From an uncultured Lachnospiraceae bacterium (GTDB lineage: Bacteria; Bacillota_A; Clostridia; Lachnospirales; Lachnospiraceae), in the NCBI GenBank assembly GCA_946614075.1, contig CAMOGO010000046.1, positions 1-7,802 on the forward strand: a stretch of DNA of 7,802 bases, written 5' to 3'. Every line of letters starts with the position of its first letter. Position 1 is the first letter of the stretch. Both the position numbers and the translations under genes were made by a program. Below the pieces are notes generated by a model, which was not told where the DNA came from, did no database searches, and worked only from the letters and a program-made list of their open reading frames with translations. Shown one piece after another: positions 5,657-7,802 of this stretch.

Positions 5657-7802
5657 ATGCTTCATGAGGGGCTGTATGAGCAGATCATAAATAAGGGACT
5701 GGAGGCGGAGCTTTCCCGTTCGGAGCTTCTTTCGCAGACGGCGCCGATCGATGAGGCGGAGGCTGCGAAGGTGCTGGCAAGGTATATTGCTCAGGTTGCG
5801 GAAAAAGGACTCCTGCAGATGCAGGATAACGGCGGCGGCTTGCAGGAGCAGATTTCGCTGGCGAACCGCATGATTCAGGCAATCCAGCCAAGCAGGATAG
5901 CCAAGACAGGGGACGGTTCTCTGTCTTCCGAACAAGGCAGAGAACCGTCCCCTGTCTTGCCGTTGTCGTCCCCTGTCTTGGAACCGTCCCCTGCCTTACC
6001 CGACATCGTTGCGGATCGGGCGGAGCAGCTTTTGGCCTTGGTTGATCCGCGGAACAAAATCCAGGCGGTGAACGAGAAGGTGCAGCTTACGCGGCCGGAG
6101 ACGTCGATCGCACAGACGAGCCTTTTCACCGGAGCGGTCCATGAGCCGCAGATGTTTTCGGAGCTGAAGAAGGAGATCATCTCCTGCAGCCGGATCGATA
6201 TGCTGGTGTCCTTCATCAAGTGGAGCGGGCTGCGGCTCATCATCGACGAGCTGACGGAGTTTGCCAAAAACGGGGGAAAGCTGCGGGTCATCACGACCTC
6301 CTACATGGGGGCGACGGATGTGAGGGCCGTGGAGGAGCTGCGAAAGCTCCCCGGGGCCGAGATCAAGGTGAGCTACGATACCAAGCGTACGCGCCTGCAC
6401 GCGAAGACCTATGTTTTTTACCGGGATACCGGCTTCACCACGGCCTACGTCGGGTCGTCCAACCTGTCAAATGCTGCTATCTCAAGCGGCCTGGAGTGGA
6501 ATGTGAAGGTGACGCGGATGGATCTGCCGGAGACGATCGACAAGATCGCCGCGACCTTTGAGAGCTATTGGAATTCCAGCGAATTTGAGGAATATACGGA
6601 AGGGAAAAAGGACTATCTGGCCCGGGCGCTGAAGGCGGAGAAATATTTCGACACGAATAATCCGGAGCTTTATACGCTGGATATCCAGCCTTATTCCTAC
6701 CAGAGGGAGATCCTGGACCGGCTGGATGCTGAGCGCAAGGTGCGCCATCACATGCGGAATCTCGTGGTGGCCGCGACCGGCACGGGCAAAACCGTGATCT
6801 CCGCGCTGGACTATAAACGATTTGTGAAGGAGCATGCCGGTAAGCCCTGCAGGCTTCTGTTTGTCGCGCACCGGGAGGAGATCCTGAAGCAAAGCCTCTA
6901 CACGTTCCGGGCTGTGCTGAAGGATGCGAACTTCGGTGAGCTCTTCGTGGGCAAGGAAAGGCCGGACAGCCTGGATGCGCTTTTTATCTCGATCCAGACC
7001 TTCAATGCCCAGGATTTCACGCAGAAAACAACGGCGGATTTCTACGATTTCATCGTCGTGGATGAGTTTCACCATGCTGCGGCGCCGACCTATAAACAGC
7101 TGCTGGCCTACTATCAGCCGGAAATCCTGCTGGGGCTGACCGCGACGCCGGAGCGTATGGACGGAAAGAGTATTCTGGGGTGGTTTGACAACAGGATCGC
7201 GGCGGAGATCCGCCTGCCGGAGGCCATCGACCGCAAGCTCCTGTGCCCGTTTCAGTATTTTGGCGTGACGGACACGGTGGATCTGGACACGCTGAAATGG
7301 TCGGCCGGCGGGTACGATAAAAACGAGCTCACCAATGTCTATGCCCTGAGCGGGTATGTTGCCCGGAAACGGGCGGACCTGATCGTGAACTCGGTTTTCC
7401 GCTACGTGACGGACATCAACCAGGTCAAGGGACTCGGCTTCTGCGTCAGCGTAGCGCATGCCGAGTTTATGTGCCGTGTTTTTAATGAAAAAGGCATTCC
7501 GTCCATGTTCCTGACCGGGCTTTCCTCCGACGAAGAGAGAAAAGGCGCCAAGAGCGACCTGGTCTCGGGCAAGGTGCGGTTCATCTTTGTCGTGGACATT
7601 TACAACGAGGGCGTCGACATCCCGGAGGTCAACACGGTCCTTTTCCTGCGTCCGACGGAGTCGCTCACGATTTTCCTGCAGCAGCTGGGCCGCGGCCTGC
7701 GGCTTTCGGAGGGAAAAGAGTGCCTGACGGTCCTCGATTTTATCGGCCAGGCGAATAAAAAGTACCGGTTTGAGGATAAATTCGCGGCGTTGCTTTCCAA
7801 CA
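5657..7802 (+). CDS. PLD-nuclease/SF2 helicase fusion, DUF3427-helicase type (3' end missing)
   Basis: The frame is open for 715 codons from ATG 5657 to the window edge; related proteins are usually somewhat longer, with a further C-terminal DUF3427 region. GAGGGA lies about six bases before the ATG. Residues 1-82 are helical (start MLHEGLYEQIINKGLEAEL). Residues about 155-320 are a phospholipase-D-type nuclease domain with H248-A-K250 and G266-S-S-N269. The helicase follows: Q-motif QPYSYQRE (Q349), Walker A ATGTGKT (373-379, K378), motif II DEFH (469-472), TATP (495-498), motif V VVDIYNEGVDIP (645-656) and motif VI QQLGRGLR (675-682). The stretch FIGQANKKYRFEDKFAALL near the end is typical of the DUF3427 group. 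The protein probably moves along or unwinds nucleic acid and cuts it. Such fusions occur in restriction- or defence-like settings, but their role is poorly defined. Residues 83-114 are encoded by a REP-like repeat, an apparent insertion between two helices. Confidence 0.93.
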   Translation, partial: MLHEGLYEQIINKGLEAELSRSELLSQTAPIDEAEAAKVLARYIAQVAEKGLLQMQDNGGGLQEQISLANRMIQAIQPSRIAKTGDGSLSSEQGREPSPVLPLSSPVLEPSPALPDIVADRAEQLLALVDPRNKIQAVNEKVQLTRPETSIAQTSLFTGAVHEPQMFSELKKEIISCSRIDMLVSFIKWSGLRLIIDELTEFAKNGGKLRVITTSYMGATDVRAVEELRKLPGAEIKVSYDTKRTRLHAKTYVFYRDTGFTTAYVGSSNLSNAAISSGLEWNVKVTRMDLPETIDKIAATFESYWNSSEFEEYTEGKKDYLARALKAEKYFDTNNPELYTLDIQPYSYQREILDRLDAERKVRHHMRNLVVAATGTGKTVISALDYKRFVKEHAGKPCRLLFVAHREEILKQSLYTFRAVLKDANFGELFVGKERPDSLDALFISIQTFNAQDFTQKTTADFYDFIVVDEFHHAAAPTYKQLLAYYQPEILLGLTATPERMDGKSILGWFDNRIAAEIRLPEAIDRKLLCPFQYFGVTDTVDLDTLKWSAGGYDKNELTNVYALSGYVARKRADLIVNSVFRYVTDINQVKGLGFCVSVAHAEFMCRVFNEKGIPSMFLTGLSSDEERKGAKSDLVSGKVRFIFVVDIYNEGVDIPEVNTVLFLRPTESLTIFLQQLGRGLRLSEGKECLTVLDFIGQANKKYRFEDKFAALLSN
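5902..6000. repeat. REP-like palindrome inside the helicase coding sequence
   Basis: The arms 5902-5923 and 5938-5959 are perfect 22-base inverted repeats carrying the cores GGGGACGGTTCTC and GAGAACCGTCCCC, with a 14-base loop. Partial copies follow at once: GTCCCCTGTCTTG (5968-5980), then GAACCGTCCCCTGCCTTA (5981-5998). The GAACCGTCCCC core is the same as in the cluster at 116-207, but here the flanking arm is TGTCTTG rather than GTTGTCAT. The block introduces no stop and is read as a Ser/Pro-rich linker (SSEQGREPSPVLPLSSPVLEPSPALP). It lies in the protein where two conserved helical segments would be expected to be joined directly. Confidence 0.88.

Noticed and set aside
5902..5959. Intrinsic terminator inside the helicase gene
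   Set aside because: The hairpin is strong, but no T-tract follows on either strand and the reading frame continues intact.
6482..7459. Open frame of 325 codons on the minus strand inside the helicase gene
   Set aside because: The plus strand carries a continuous set of SF2 helicase motifs across the same bases.

Overview
The window looks like chromosomal DNA from a Gram-positive, moderately GC-rich member of the Clostridia (Lachnospiraceae or Oscillospiraceae type). The evidence is a GHKL-type sensor kinase paired with a LytTR response regulator, strong AGGAG-type ribosome binding sites, a secreted GH3 glycosidase of the kind common in gut and rumen Firmicutes, and GAACCGTCCCC-type interspersed repeats. 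This assignment is inference from gene families; no marker gene is present.

Layout. (1) Positions 1-39 hold the last codons of a rightward gene, followed by a hairpin with T-tracts on both strands that also serves the leftward operon facing it. (2) Positions 116-207 are a degenerate repeat cluster that ends inside the stop codon of the kinase gene. (3) Positions 207-2215 (minus strand) are a two-gene operon in the order LytTR response regulator, then membrane GHKL histidine kinase, with the kinase SD overlapping the regulator stop region. (4) Positions 2216-2529 are a divergent control region with a promoter on each strand and several CGTT-containing motifs that could be LytTR sites. (5) Positions 2530-4767 encode a secreted GH3 family glycoside hydrolase, closed by a strong terminator. 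(6) Positions 4870-4958 are a strongly folded non-coding element, followed by an extended -10 promoter. (7) Positions 5073-5570 encode a hypoxanthine/deoxyinosine-DNA glycosylase of the UDG superfamily. (8) From 5657 to the window edge runs a large open gene for a PLD-nuclease plus SF2 helicase protein of the DUF3427-helicase type, truncated by the window.

How the genes may work together. The divergent arrangement suggests the two-component system senses an outside signal and controls the GH3 enzyme, itself, or both. The glycosylase and the PLD-helicase lie on the same strand with no terminator between them, so they may form a DNA-repair or DNA-defence unit. The most unusual feature is a REP-like palindrome with perfect 22-nt arms plus extra partial copies (5902-6000). 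It sits in frame inside the helicase coding sequence and belongs to the same repeat family as the cluster at 116-207.
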